Source of the DNA: Candidatus Methanoperedentaceae archaeon
GTDB taxonomy: Archaea; Halobacteriota; Methanosarcinia; Methanosarcinales; Methanoperedenaceae
Direction of reading: 5' to 3'
Assembly (NCBI GenBank): GCA_003104905.1
Contig: PQAS01000027.1
Location: 58,353-122,352 of the forward strand
Length of the DNA: 64,000 nucleotides
Shown: positions 9,045 to 17,692 of the stretch, one piece after another
Numbering within the stretch: position 1 is the first letter of the stretch
Layout of the letters: each line of letters opens with the position of its first letter
Position numbers and translations under genes: made by a program
Notes under the pieces: generated by a model
The model's database searches: none
Seen by the model: only the letters and a program-made list of their open reading frames with translations
Told to the model about the DNA's origin: nothing

Positions 9045-10283
9045 ATTAATTTACGATTCCTTGGAGGAGCAGGAGAAGTTGGACGGTCTGCCATCCTGCT
9101 AAATGAAGATCTTCTTCTTGATTACGGGATAAAACCTACGGACCCGCCGTCATACCCTTCAAATGGTCTTCGTCCGAAAACCATGATAATTTCACATGGA
9201 CACCTTGATCATTGCGGGCTGGCCCCGAATCTTATGGACCTTGGACTTGAAGTATATTGCACATCCCTGACCGCGAAATTGTCAGCGCTGCTGGCAAGGG
9301 ACACACTGAAAATCGCAAATAAAAAAGGCCACAATATCCCGTATTATAATGAAGAGATCCAGGAATTCGAAAGAAAGGCCAGGCCTAAAGGATACAGGAC
9401 AGAATTTGATAGCAACGGTTATTCCGTGTGTTTTTACGATGCAGGGCATATTCCGGGTTCTTCAATGGTTCATCTTGAAAAGGATGATCAATCCATTTTT
9501 TATACCGGGGATATAAACACCATCAAGACCGAACTTCAGAATGGTGCTGATACTGACCTGCCAGATAGCGATATTCTCCTTATTGAAAGCACATATTTCG
9601 GGAAGCACCATACGGACAGGAAAATACTTGAGGAACGGTTCATCGGATCCATAAGGGAAACAATTGAAAGCGGAGGAAGAGCGATAATACCGGCCTTTGG
9701 TATAGGAAGGACGCAGGAGATCATGCTAATACTGAAAAAACACGGACTTCGTGCATATGTTGATGGTATGGGAGTTGATGTATTTAACCTGATCAAACGG
9801 TCGCCTGATTATGTACCTGATATAAAGAAACTTGAAAATGCATTTACGAGCTCAAATATAATTGAACGGCAGGATAGGGCAGCCATAATCGAGGAACCCT
9901 CAGTTATTGTAACAAGCGCGGGAATGTTAAATGGCGGCCCCGTTTTATATTATATCAATGAAATTTCCGATGATCCCAAATCCAAGATCCATCTTACCGG
10001 GTACCAGGCCCAGGATACGAATGGGAGAAGGGCGCTCGAAAGCAGGTATATCGAGAATGGAAAACGCACTATCAGGCTAAATTGCAGGCTTGAGTTGTAT
10101 GATTTTTCAGCTCATTGCGGGGATACTCAATTAAAAGATGTTGTTAAGAGTTTCTGTGACCGCGGCACTGAAACCGTTATCGCAGTACATGGTGAAAATA
10201 CGCAGGGTTTCGCTCAATGGGTGCGGGAAGAAATTGGTGTGAAATCTTTTGCTCCTGAAAATAAGGAAACGATCAATATATAA
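9045..10283 (+). CDS. aCPSF2-like metallo-beta-lactamase/beta-CASP ribonuclease, apparently with an ATT start
   Basis: The product is about 412 residues, an RNA nuclease of the CPSF/RNase J superfamily without KH domains, hence aCPSF2 rather than aCPSF1. Motifs: SHGHLDHCG for the zinc site, DAGHIPGSS, YTGDIN, the beta-CASP segments ESTYFGKHHTDR and AFGIGRTQEIM, and SAHCGD near the end. The first ATG (9183) falls after the essential first beta strands. Upstream, the same frame encodes LRFLGGAGEVGRSAILLNEDLLLDYG, highly conserved in this family, and reaches a TGA at 9033. The only good start is ATT at 9045, behind TGAGGCGAT. An ATG at 9032 is out of frame and stops after five codons. Confidence 0.88.
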   Translation: MNLRFLGGAGEVGRSAILLNEDLLLDYGIKPTDPPSYPSNGLRPKTMIISHGHLDHCGLAPNLMDLGLEVYCTSLTAKLSALLARDTLKIANKKGHNIPYYNEEIQEFERKARPKGYRTEFDSNGYSVCFYDAGHIPGSSMVHLEKDDQSIFYTGDINTIKTELQNGADTDLPDSDILLIESTYFGKHHTDRKILEERFIGSIRETIESGGRAIIPAFGIGRTQEIMLILKKHGLRAYVDGMGVDVFNLIKRSPDYVPDIKKLENAFTSSNIIERQDRAAIIEEPSVIVTSAGMLNGGPVLYYINEISDDPKSKIHLTGYQAQDTNGRRALESRYIENGKRTIRLNCRLELYDFSAHCGDTQLKDVVKSFCDRGTETVIAVHGENTQGFAQWVREEIGVKSFAPENKETINI

Positions 10284-10348
10284 GAATATATTTTCAATCA
10301 TTAAATAGTCAGAAAAGTTTAAACCAATTGAATTCAATTTATAGTATA

Positions 10349-11977
10349 ATGAACATAAAAATTATAATATGTTTCATAGTAATAATAAGTTTTTTTCCTT
10401 TATCATCGTTTGGTGCAACCGAAAAAGTCTGGAGTGCAAAATCCTCCGGTATTATTAGACCAAATCAAACAATAGTATTTGAAAATTATGCTGTGAAAGC
10501 AACAGCCATGGATAATACAGGCTCTTCTATTACCGTTTATAGAGACAGCGCCATATTGGAAAAGAAGGACTTTAATATAAATGAATTTAAGAAATATGAT
10601 GCATTGGGCATAACCCTTCTGGGGGCAAATGATGAGTATTCATGGATCGCCTTCAGTAAACCGGAAGAAAAGGATATCTGGATCCCTTCCGGACAAAAAA
10701 CCTTGAAATGGGGAGAAAGATATTCATTTGAAGATGCTTCAATAGAAATTGAAGCCCTTGGTAAAGATTCCGTAAATCTGACCGTCTCAAGGAACAATGT
10801 TGTTAAGACAGATGTTTTCACAATTAATAGTTCTAAAAATTATGATAATATGCGACTATCGGTAAAGAATATAAATAGATCGGGTCTTATAGGCATTGAA
10901 TTATTTAAATATAAGGTCCCAACGTTCCAGGCCAATATCAATACGGACAAAGATGAATATTTTCCCGATGAAATAATTTCCATATCAATAAACATTACAA
11001 GTGATGAACTCCTCAACGCAGTCAGTATAATTCTTGATGGCAATAATCCTCGGCCGGATGTTTATACTGCAACCGGGATTAATGGCACAAGAACCTTTAA
11101 ATCTCAAATAAGCGAGCTTCCTCCTAATTCCACAATTACCATTAGTGGAAAAATCGAAGTGCGCGATTTCAATAATAATGTCTACTTTGCCAATGTAAGC
11201 AAGGAAGTATACGTTACTCCGTTTATTTCGATCAAAAAACTCGTCCAGGAAGAAACTGATGATGAAAAAGTCCTGGTTGAATTGTTCATACATAATTCCA
11301 GATCAAATAGAACCTTCGTATATATCCATGATAATGTAACCGAAGAAAAAAATCCGGACCAAAAGGATTGGAATATCGAACTGGAACCGAAAAGATCTGC
11401 GAATGTATCATATTTCATATCCCCCCAAAAACCAGGCGTATATCAACTTGCCAGTGCCATAGCCAAATGGAATGGGGAAATAAGCACATCAAAGAAAGTG
11501 AAAACCACTGTTCATATGCCTTATTTAAACATAATCAAGACAGCTTTGAACAATGAAAGCGTGACCGAGGTGGAACTGGAAGTAAAAAATGTTGGCGACA
11601 GGCCTGCTATTGTGATAGTCGATGATAAAATACCTGATGGTTTCCCATTGGAAAGCGGCTCACCAACGTGGTCTGGTTATATAGATTCTGGAAAGAGCGC
11701 AAATTTCAGATATTCATTTAAAGGAAATTCCATTTCTCTCCCCCCCGCGAATGCAACGTACCGTGATATCCGGGGGACTATCAGGCAGGCGCAATCAAAC
11801 GCCATAGAAAACAACCAAATCCGGGAAACAAAGAAAGTCGATACAACACCTATAAATGCAGGTCAGTACGAAATAATGGTATTTATGATATCCTCATTTC
11901 TTGTGATATCCGGAATAATCGGAAGCATGGCATTTTTAGCTTATTTAACAACAAAAATTAGAACGAGGTCGAAATAA
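10349..11977 (+). CDS. Membrane-anchored surface protein with COG1361-type beta-sandwich repeats
   Basis: I begin at the ATG at 10349 because the signal peptide (IKIIICFIVIISFFPLSSFGA) starts there; a TTG seven codons earlier is possible. The 542-residue product has an N-terminal domain of the kind WSAKSSGIIRPNQTIVFENY, also seen in the 5091-6788 protein. Several surface-type repeats follow (for example ELEVKNVGDRPAIVIVDDKIPDGF). A C-terminal membrane helix (IMVFMISSFLVISGIIGSMAFLAYL) ends in a short positively charged cytoplasmic tail. Its stop overlaps the next start by one base (TAATG), so the two form an operon. Function beyond cell-surface structure or binding is not visible. Confidence 0.78.
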   Translation: MNIKIIICFIVIISFFPLSSFGATEKVWSAKSSGIIRPNQTIVFENYAVKATAMDNTGSSITVYRDSAILEKKDFNINEFKKYDALGITLLGANDEYSWIAFSKPEEKDIWIPSGQKTLKWGERYSFEDASIEIEALGKDSVNLTVSRNNVVKTDVFTINSSKNYDNMRLSVKNINRSGLIGIELFKYKVPTFQANINTDKDEYFPDEIISISINITSDELLNAVSIILDGNNPRPDVYTATGINGTRTFKSQISELPPNSTITISGKIEVRDFNNNVYFANVSKEVYVTPFISIKKLVQEETDDEKVLVELFIHNSRSNRTFVYIHDNVTEEKNPDQKDWNIELEPKRSANVSYFISPQKPGVYQLASAIAKWNGEISTSKKVKTTVHMPYLNIIKTALNNESVTEVELEVKNVGDRPAIVIVDDKIPDGFPLESGSPTWSGYIDSGKSANFRYSFKGNSISLPPANATYRDIRGTIRQAQSNAIENNQIRETKKVDTTPINAGQYEIMVFMISSFLVISGIIGSMAFLAYLTTKIRTRSK

Positions 11978-12444
11978 TGGAAATTTTTTCAATATTGCTT
12001 TTTTTTATATATTCACTGATTATTCTTGGAATTCTGGTATATGTATCGCCTTTGTTTTCAGCTCTTATCATGATACTTATTCCTTTGGTTCTGGTTTTCA
12101 TCCTTCCGGATGAAGCCGCGGGATTCTTTTCAATAATTCAATTTTCGTATTCGGGAATACAGGTATTTAATCTTCACATCCTTCTTCTTGTATGGTCTGC
12201 TTTTATCGGGATCATCTCTTATGCCGAAGTCCTGACATGGTATCTCTTAAGAGAACCCGTATCAATTGAAGCCGAGCAACCACAAGTTAAGGAAGCTGCA
12301 CAATCACCGGATAAGGAAACCGCGCAGCCGGAAGCAGTGCCTGTTGCCGGGGATAAGCCAAAGACATTGATGTTCAAGGTAAATGATTTTACGCATAAGC
12401 TCTATAAAATACTTAAAGGGGAAAAGGTAAAATTAAGACCATAA
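11977..12444 (+). CDS. Small integral membrane protein of unknown function
   Basis: I do not recognise this 155-residue protein. Three to four hydrophobic helices fill the first 90 residues. A Glu/Pro/Gln-rich linker follows (AEQPQVKEAAQSPDKET), then a short basic C-terminal segment (THKLYKILKGEKVKLRP), probably cytoplasmic. The ATG overlaps the stop of the anchored surface protein by one base, which predicts translational coupling and possibly a physical partnership at the membrane. Confidence 0.65.
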   Translation: MEIFSILLFFIYSLIILGILVYVSPLFSALIMILIPLVLVFILPDEAAGFFSIIQFSYSGIQVFNLHILLLVWSAFIGIISYAEVLTWYLLREPVSIEAEQPQVKEAAQSPDKETAQPEAVPVAGDKPKTLMFKVNDFTHKLYKILKGEKVKLRP

Positions 12445-12514
12445 TCATGAATTTTTCCGAAGTAAACCAGCAAGCTTAATAAACAATTCGTACATAACAA
12501 TTCCAGGTGATTTT

Positions 12515-12850
12515 ATAACAAATAACGTAGAAGAAGGCGTGAAAACAAGGCTGTTGAAATTTCTAGTAAGGGATAAGATTGGCATAAGGAAATGTCTTTT
12601 AAACCTGTTTCTGCAGACAAGGAATTATACCACCAGTGAAGTTTATGATTACCTTAAGAAGCAGGGTTTTGACGTCAATTACAGGGGTGTTTCTGCTATG
12701 GTCGGGCAAATGCATACAAGGCTCGGTATCCTTCGTATTTATTTGAAAAGAGAGCATCGCTGTTATTCACTCAAAGAAGACCACAGGGACATTGTGAGGA
12801 TGATTTTAACCACACCATTTTCCGGGAAATCACTGCATCCTATCCCTTGA
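12515..12850 (+). CDS. DUF2551-like small protein, possibly with an ATA start
   Basis: A small basic protein of about 111 residues, from memory most like the DUF2551 family of Methanosarcinales. It looks like a winged-helix: GIRKCLLNLFLQTRNYTTSEVYDYLKK then YRGVSAMVGQMHTRLGILRI, with the second helix rich in exposed positive residues. A GTG at 12539 would give 103 residues, but its only upstream purine run ends one base away. GGTGAT at 12506-12511 is a perfect SD segment followed by TTT and then ATA at 12515, in frame, adding ITNNVEEG. I prefer ATA but with reservation. Gene function is unknown. Confidence 0.65.
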   Translation: MTNNVEEGVKTRLLKFLVRDKIGIRKCLLNLFLQTRNYTTSEVYDYLKKQGFDVNYRGVSAMVGQMHTRLGILRIYLKREHRCYSLKEDHRDIVRMILTTPFSGKSLHPIP

Positions 12851-12865
12851 TTTCTTTTTTGTTTA

Positions 12866-13558
12866 CTATTTCGCACCTTTATCCGTAAGCATGAATTCAC
12901 AAAAAGCACCTTCACCTTTTGACCTGTGTTTTCGCAATGTAGCTCTTCTTTTTGAAGGTCCGGTCTTATCCAGCAATATTATCGTCTTGGAAAGGTGCTC
13001 GAATGCATTTCCCCCGACCGGGCATAGTTCGCCTGTAACCACATCTTTATAAACCTGATTTGTGATTACTACTGCTACCCCATATTTTCTTGCAATCCCA
13101 TGAAGGATACCTATCTGGTTCACAAGTTCACGCCTTGTTGCCACGTTCTCTTCACCAGTTTCATCCTGTGTGAGACCCAGCCTGTAAAAAAGCGCCGCAG
13201 AGTCAAGAATTATCAGACCGATCTTCTCATTCATAAGCTTTTCAATATCAGTAATTGCTGAATATTGCTGCTCAAAGTTCACGGGTTCGTAGATAATTAT
13301 TTCTCCTGCGATTTTTTTTGCGTCCTCACCTGCTATCTGTTTGAACCTATCTCCTGAGAAACCCTCCGTGTCTATGAAGATCACTTTTTTTCCACTCTTT
13401 ACACATTCCACTGTAAGCTGTATGCAGATATTGGTCTTCCCTGTGCCTGACCCCCCATATATTTGTGTGACAATCCCGGTTTCAAATCCTCCGCCCAGCA
13501 TTTCATCAAGTGATAGGCACCCGCTGGGTATCCGTTCAGGTTTTTTTATGCTTGTCAC
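12866..13558 (-). CDS. radB: RadB recombinase paralogue
   Basis: RadB is the euryarchaeal RecA-family paralogue that assists RadA in homologous recombination. The 230-residue product is the RecA core only, lacking the N-terminal HhH domain of RadA. Walker A GGSGTGKT is at residues 35-42, and Walker B is within GLIILDSAALF. The start is GTG at 13558, behind GGAGGA. The left hairpin of the TnpB element begins within three bases of that Shine-Dalgarno, so the native radB promoter has been displaced or separated. Transcription must begin inside the element or beyond it. Confidence 0.92.
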   Translation of the reverse strand: MTSIKKPERIPSGCLSLDEMLGGGFETGIVTQIYGGSGTGKTNICIQLTVECVKSGKKVIFIDTEGFSGDRFKQIAGEDAKKIAGEIIIYEPVNFEQQYSAITDIEKLMNEKIGLIILDSAALFYRLGLTQDETGEENVATRRELVNQIGILHGIARKYGVAVVITNQVYKDVVTGELCPVGGNAFEHLSKTIILLDKTGPSKRRATLRKHRSKGEGAFCEFMLTDKGAK

Positions 13559-13568
13559 TTTCCTCCGT

Positions 13569-13604
13569 GGGGCGCAGGGTAGCGGATGCCCCGTACTTCA
13601 GTAC
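13569..13604 (+). repeat. Left-end double hairpin of the TnpB element
   Basis: Two adjacent stems: five-base arms GGGGC/GCCCC enclosing 14 bases, then GTAC-TTCA-GTAC. They stand at the far upstream end of the element and have the form of the single-strand hairpins recognised by IS200/IS605 transposases. Confidence 0.6.
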
Positions 13605-13673
13605 AGGTAGGAAGCGTTCCCCGCCTTCCCATGACCATAAATTATTTGACCATTGATGATTATTATCAATATT

Positions 13674-14795
13674 ATGTTGCAAACATTGATGGTTAAACTT
13701 GATTCTTCTGAAGAACAACATAAGATTCTTCTTGAGACTATGCACAGGTTTAATGAAGCCTGCAACTATATTTCTGAAATTGCTTTCTCTATTAAGAGTG
13801 CTAATAAAATCAAGATTCAGCAGATTGTATATAAGGATGTTAGAGATAAGTTCGGATTGTCTGCCCAGCATACGATTCGTGCAATTGCCAAAGTTTCTGA
13901 AGCATATAAGAGAGACAGGTCTATCAAACCCGAATTTAGTCCTGACGGCGCTATCGTTTATGACCAGAGAATCCTTTCCTGGAGAAAACTGGAGGCTATA
14001 TCTATCCTTACCCTCGAAGGAAGATTGAAGATACCTATCAGGATTGGAGAATACCAGACAGTCAGGATGGACAGGATAAGGGGCCAGGCTGACCTGATTC
14101 TGAGAAATGGTACTTTCTATCTTGCCGTGGTTGTAGATGCTCCGGAACCTTCTAAGCTGGATGCTGTTGATACTCTCGGCATTGACCTGGGGATTGTTAA
14201 CCTCGCTACTGATAATGATGGAGATACATTCAGTGGGGAGAAGATTGATAGAACGAGAGAAAGATATTCCGAACTCAGGGGAAAGCTCCAGAAAGCCGGA
14301 ACCAGAAGCGCTAATAGGCATCTCAATAAACTTTCTGGAAGAGAGAAGAGATTTCATACCCATACAAATCATGTTATCTCCAAGATTATTGTTGCTAAAA
14401 CCAAAGACACTGGTAGAATGATTGCCCTTGAAGACCTCGAAGGCATCAGAGCCAGAACAACGGTTAGGAAGGGTCAGCGTAGCAGACATGATTCCTGGGC
14501 ATTCAGGCAGTTGGGAAGTTTCATCGAGTACAAAGCCGCTCTCGCGGGTGTGCCTCTTGTATTCGTGACTGCGGCATACACGTCCCAGACCTGTCCAGTG
14601 TGCAACCATATCAGTAAGAGGAACAGACCAACTAGAGATTCGTTCAGATGTGCTCAGTGTGGGTTCGCTGGCTCCGCTGACCATGTTGGAGCTATCAATA
14701 TTGCTCTTAAGGGCGAAGTAATCCGCCCTATTGTTTCGAGGATGTTTTTTGATTTGAACCATGTTCAGCCTCAGTTACAAGGCTCTGGGCTTTAG
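13674..14795 (+). CDS. tnpB: TnpB RNA-guided nuclease, IS1341 type
   Basis: The likely start is the ATG at 13674 (MLQTLMVKL, the usual TnpB opening); a TTG and ATG lie slightly upstream in frame. The 373-residue protein keeps all three RuvC acidic residues in context: Asp in TLGIDLGIVNLA, Glu in MIALEDLEGI and Asp in GSADHVGAINIA. It also has the four-cysteine zinc ribbon (CPVC...CAQC), so it appears intact. TnpB proteins are ancestors of Cas12 and cut DNA guided by an RNA from the element's right end. The stop codon TAG is inside the right-end hairpin. An antisense open frame covers the gene and is rejected as a shadow. Confidence 0.93.
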   Translation: MLQTLMVKLDSSEEQHKILLETMHRFNEACNYISEIAFSIKSANKIKIQQIVYKDVRDKFGLSAQHTIRAIAKVSEAYKRDRSIKPEFSPDGAIVYDQRILSWRKLEAISILTLEGRLKIPIRIGEYQTVRMDRIRGQADLILRNGTFYLAVVVDAPEPSKLDAVDTLGIDLGIVNLATDNDGDTFSGEKIDRTRERYSELRGKLQKAGTRSANRHLNKLSGREKRFHTHTNHVISKIIVAKTKDTGRMIALEDLEGIRARTTVRKGQRSRHDSWAFRQLGSFIEYKAALAGVPLVFVTAAYTSQTCPVCNHISKRNRPTRDSFRCAQCGFAGSADHVGAINIALKGEVIRPIVSRMFFDLNHVQPQLQGSGL

Positions 14796-14810
14796 CCCAA
14801 AGTCGATTAC
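14640..14810 (+). ncRNA. Predicted omega/right-end RNA of TnpB
   Basis: In characterised TnpB elements the guide RNA overlaps the 3' part of tnpB and runs through the right end into flanking DNA. The hairpin GGGC-TTTA-GCCC at 14787-14798 would lie near the 3' end of the scaffold, and bases after about 14800 would be the guide. This is inference from family knowledge; boundaries are not determined. Confidence 0.35.
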
Positions 14811-15565
14811 TCCATTTTATTAGATAATATCTCAAAAATGTTTGTTATCGAAGAAATTGCCGCCCCGCCCCTCTCGATCGGTGAAATGTTATCAAGATCC
14901 GCCTTGACCATGTCAGGATCAAAGGGTATCGAGCCAATTACAGATAAATCATACACTTTAAGCTTATTTTCGATTTCCAGAACTTCCCCTGTGGCCTTAT
15001 TAATTACCACGCCGAATTTACTGATCCCGATCTGGCGCCCAAGTTCTGCTATCCTTCCCGCAGTTTCGATCGACCTTGCACCAGGCTCAACGACTATGAT
15101 CATATAATCAATTCCTTTTGTGGTGCCGCGCCCCAGGTGTTCCACCCCTGCTTCCATATCAAGTATCACAACGCTGTTCAATTTGAGGATTACGTAGCGC
15201 ATAAGGGCCTTTAGAAAAGAGCTTGCAGGGCACATGCATCCGCTGCCGCCTCTTTCAACCGTACCCATTACCAGCAATTTCACCTTATCAGGCCCGATTA
15301 CGCCGAATTTATCTACAATATCGTCCACTCTGGGATTCAGCTTAAAAACACCCGCCGGACCGCCCGCTCTTTCATCGATAAGTTCTTTATATTCAGTAAG
15401 AGGTGCTGGCGGATTTTTTATTCCAAGAGCGGATGCCAGGTTCATGCTTGGGTCGGCATCAATCGCCAGTACATCATATCCCTTTCTTGCGAAAAGCCGC
15501 GCCAGTGTGCCTGAGAGCGTGGTCTTTCCCACTCCTCCTTTGCCTGAAATTGCTATTTTGATCAT
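14807..15565 (-). CDS. cooC: CooC-like nickel-insertion ATPase for CO dehydrogenase
   Basis: A MinD/ParA-type ATPase of 252 residues. The deviant P-loop GKGGVGKTT is at 8-16, followed by a DADPSMNLA switch. The CooC signature GSGCMCPAS supplies the Cys-x-Cys metal site. CooC matures the nickel cluster of carbon monoxide dehydrogenase, which methane-oxidising and methanogenic archaea use in the acetyl-CoA pathway. No CODH gene is in the window. Its ATG overlaps the stop of the phosphoesterase gene by one base (TAATG), making it the last gene of the minus-strand run that begins with the PHA genes. The TnpB element ends 9 bases after its stop. Confidence 0.87.
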   Translation of the reverse strand: MIKIAISGKGGVGKTTLSGTLARLFARKGYDVLAIDADPSMNLASALGIKNPPAPLTEYKELIDERAGGPAGVFKLNPRVDDIVDKFGVIGPDKVKLLVMGTVERGGSGCMCPASSFLKALMRYVILKLNSVVILDMEAGVEHLGRGTTKGIDYMIIVVEPGARSIETAGRIAELGRQIGISKFGVVINKATGEVLEIENKLKVYDLSVIGSIPFDPDMVKADLDNISPIERGGAAISSITNIFEILSNKME

Positions 15566-16197
15566 TATGCTTCAATAAATTCAATATTTATATTTTCATT
15601 GATAGTAATTATAGCTCCCTGTCCTTTTGATGCCATGCCCGGATTCACCACGGTTGTACCATTAACACTGACCTTACCTCTGGCTTCATGGATATGCCCG
15701 CAAACGATGAGGTCAAATCTTCCCAGATACCTCGCCAATGCCGCGCTTCCCACGTTCCCGTGGGGTAATTTGTCCATAGTATTTAACGGGGGGGCATGGG
15801 ATAATAAGATCATTCTACCTTTTAACCCGCTCAGTAATGTCCCGATATATTCGCCGATCTTTTTTTCCGAGAGTTCAAAAGGAGTGTTAAATGGAGTGGG
15901 ATTTGAGCCGCCAAGCCCTATGAATGTTAATCCCTCCATTCTATGGAGTGAATTATGCAGGTTAATAGTATTTTCATTCTTATCCAGAACTTTTAACAAC
16001 GAAGGATTATCACAATTTCCCGGCACCGCAAGAACAGGAACTTTGAACATTTCCAATAGCTCAAGGGCCTTTTCATCAGGTCCGAAATCAGTAAGGTCTC
16101 CTGCTATGAGTACAGCATCAATTTCCCCGGCCCTTTTAAGAATGGATTCAATATGTGAATAATCGCCATGAAGGTCTGAAAGCGCAAGCAATTTCAT
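15565..16197 (-). CDS. YfcE/MJ0936-type metallophosphoesterase
   Basis: The 210-residue calcineurin-like phosphoesterase has the full two-metal motif series: SDLHGDY, AGDLTDFG, PGNCDNP, LSHAPP and CGHIHEARG. Small archaeal and bacterial relatives act as phosphodiesterases in vitro, but the physiological substrate is not known. It is translationally coupled to cooC by a one-base overlap and starts 17 bases after the YkgJ-like gene, so it is co-transcribed with them. Confidence 0.85.
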   Translation of the reverse strand: MKLLALSDLHGDYSHIESILKRAGEIDAVLIAGDLTDFGPDEKALELLEMFKVPVLAVPGNCDNPSLLKVLDKNENTINLHNSLHRMEGLTFIGLGGSNPTPFNTPFELSEKKIGEYIGTLLSGLKGRMILLSHAPPLNTMDKLPHGNVGSAALARYLGRFDLIVCGHIHEARGKVSVNGTTVVNPGMASKGQGAIITINENINIEFIEA

Positions 16198-16214
16198 GGT
16201 AGGCCATATTTAGT

Positions 16215-16829
16215 TTAATGTTTATAATTGTAATGCATCCAGTGCTCGCCCTCGCTGTCATGCACACACACATTTCCGCTTCCACCCGGGGCGAATCCGT
16301 TGAACTTTTCAATAAGCGAGATCGCCTCCCTTATTTCATTGATGTATCTTTCTTTAAGAAGCGCTGCCAACAGAAGGCACTCTTGCATACTGATATTCCC
16401 CCCTATGCCAATACATTCCGATACCTTAAGCTTCCCGTCATCTATATAAAAAGGATATGTACTGCAGATATGCGGCCTGCATTCATAAATTTCACATAAG
16501 TCATTTTTCAGGAAAATGCAGTCGCAGTTCTTCTTCAAGACCCATTCAAATGTGTGGATATTGCCTCCGGAATCCCTATCTTTTGAAGGGGTCGGTATTA
16601 CAAAATCATCGCGGTTAAGTCCTGTTTTATCACATATTCTTTTGATTTCAGAAGGAAAAACGATTACAGTATTATCGCCATATTGCGCCCTGCAGCACTG
16701 TGCACATTTACTGCATTTAAAACCAATTTCTTTTATCCTGCAGGCAAGTTTTTCGTCCTGGATTTTCAGTGCTCTATCAAGCGCTTTATTAAGATTTGAG
16801 ATTTTGATTTCTTTTTGTTTCAAATTCAT
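16215..16829 (-). CDS. YkgJ-type CxxCxxCC cysteine-cluster protein
   Basis: About 204 residues with the cysteine pattern CSKCAQCC near residue 40 and later cysteines in NCDCIFLKNDLCEIYECRPHIC. These are the signature of the YkgJ/UPF0153 family, thought to bind zinc or an iron-sulfur cluster. The first cluster follows a helical N-terminus. I choose ATG 16829, which overlaps the end of the upstream reductase gene (TGATATG), over an ATG seven codons earlier inside that gene. It is the fifth gene downstream of phaC. Its role in PHA metabolism, if any, is unknown. Confidence 0.75.
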   Translation of the reverse strand: MNLKQKEIKISNLNKALDRALKIQDEKLACRIKEIGFKCSKCAQCCRAQYGDNTVIVFPSEIKRICDKTGLNRDDFVIPTPSKDRDSGGNIHTFEWVLKKNCDCIFLKNDLCEIYECRPHICSTYPFYIDDGKLKVSECIGIGGNISMQECLLLAALLKERYINEIREAISLIEKFNGFAPGGSGNVCVHDSEGEHWMHYNYKH

Positions 16830-16830
16830 A

Positions 16831-17688
16831 TCAGATATACAGCCCGCCATTTATGTCTATGACCTGGCCAGTTATATAGTCCCCTTCCTTTGATGCAAGG
16901 AAGGCGACTGTCCCTGCGACTTCGGAAGCTTTTCCAAGCCTTCCAAGCGGTATTTTGGATAATATCTTATTCATTACCTCATCAGGGACCCCTTTTACCA
17001 TATCGGTTTCAATGAAACCGGGGGCAATTGCATTCACGGTAACGCCTTTTCCTGCAAATTCCTTTGCCAGGGCTTTTGTGAGCCCTATCATTCCTGCTTT
17101 TGATGCAGTATAATTAGCCTGCCCGAAATTACCCATCCTGCCAACCACAGAAGAGATATTGATTATCCTGCCGAACTTTCTCTCAAGCATCCCTTCTATG
17201 AAGGCTTTTGTGCAATAGAAAGTTCCATCCAGATTTACATGCATAACATCATCCCACATGTCAGAAGTCATTTTTACAAAGGATTTATCCCTGACTATCC
17301 CGGCATTATTGATAAGGATGTCCAGTTTTCCGAATTCTTTTATGACCTCTTCCTGCATTTTTTTTACCTGCTCGAAATTACTGACATTTGCCTGGCAAAT
17401 GTAAGAGTGCTTTTCAATAGCATCAAGCTTTTTTGAATATTCTTTTGCATATTCTTTATTATCCATCCTGTTAATCTTAAAGGCAAACTTTTCAAGCTCA
17501 TCCGCCATGCCCATCATGTCAATCAGCTTTGATACTGTCTCTGCAGGCTCTTTCTTATTCTGGTAGTTTATTACCACATCTGCCCCCTCTTCTGCCATAC
17601 GCAAAGAAATCGCTTTTCCGATCCCTCTTGAGCCTCCTGTGACCAGGGCAACCTTACCATCCAGTCTGCCTTTTTTCCTGTAACCCAT
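16831..17688 (-). CDS. PhaB/FabG-like short-chain dehydrogenase with an inserted segment
   Basis: A probable acetoacetyl-CoA reductase supplying (R)-3-hydroxybutyryl-CoA to PhaC. SDR motifs are GGSRGIGK for NADP(H), NNAGIV, the catalytic Ser in INISSVVG and the Tyr-x-x-x-Lys pair in YTASK. At 285 residues it is some 35-40 longer than usual. The excess is a charged helical segment at about residues 48-90, between the second and third strands of the Rossmann fold. GAGGTG lies just upstream, inside the thiolase stop region, with only four bases between genes. Confidence 0.82.
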   Translation of the reverse strand: MGYRKKGRLDGKVALVTGGSRGIGKAISLRMAEEGADVVINYQNKKEPAETVSKLIDMMGMADELEKFAFKINRMDNKEYAKEYSKKLDAIEKHSYICQANVSNFEQVKKMQEEVIKEFGKLDILINNAGIVRDKSFVKMTSDMWDDVMHVNLDGTFYCTKAFIEGMLERKFGRIINISSVVGRMGNFGQANYTASKAGMIGLTKALAKEFAGKGVTVNAIAPGFIETDMVKGVPDEVMNKILSKIPLGRLGKASEVAGTVAFLASKEGDYITGQVIDINGGLYI

Positions 17689-17692
17689 ATTT

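Larger units (their letters stand above)
13569..14800 (+). mobile_element. IS1341-type (IS200/IS605 superfamily) TnpB-only element
   Basis: The element holds tnpB but no Y1 transposase tnpA. Left-end structure: a GGGGC...GCCCC stem at 13569-13592, immediately followed by GTAC-TTCA-GTAC at 13593-13604. Right-end structure: GGGC-TTTA-GCCC at 14787-14798, spanning the tnpB stop. Such subterminal hairpins are expected for IS605-type ends. No terminal inverted repeats or target duplication are expected or seen. It lies between radB and cooC with almost no spare DNA on either side. Boundaries are approximate. Confidence 0.8.

Noticed and set aside
13536..14762. 408-residue open frame on the minus strand
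   Set aside because: It is antisense to the full tnpB gene, has no recognisable domain and no ribosome site. Conservation of RuvC and zinc motifs on the other strand explains the open frame.
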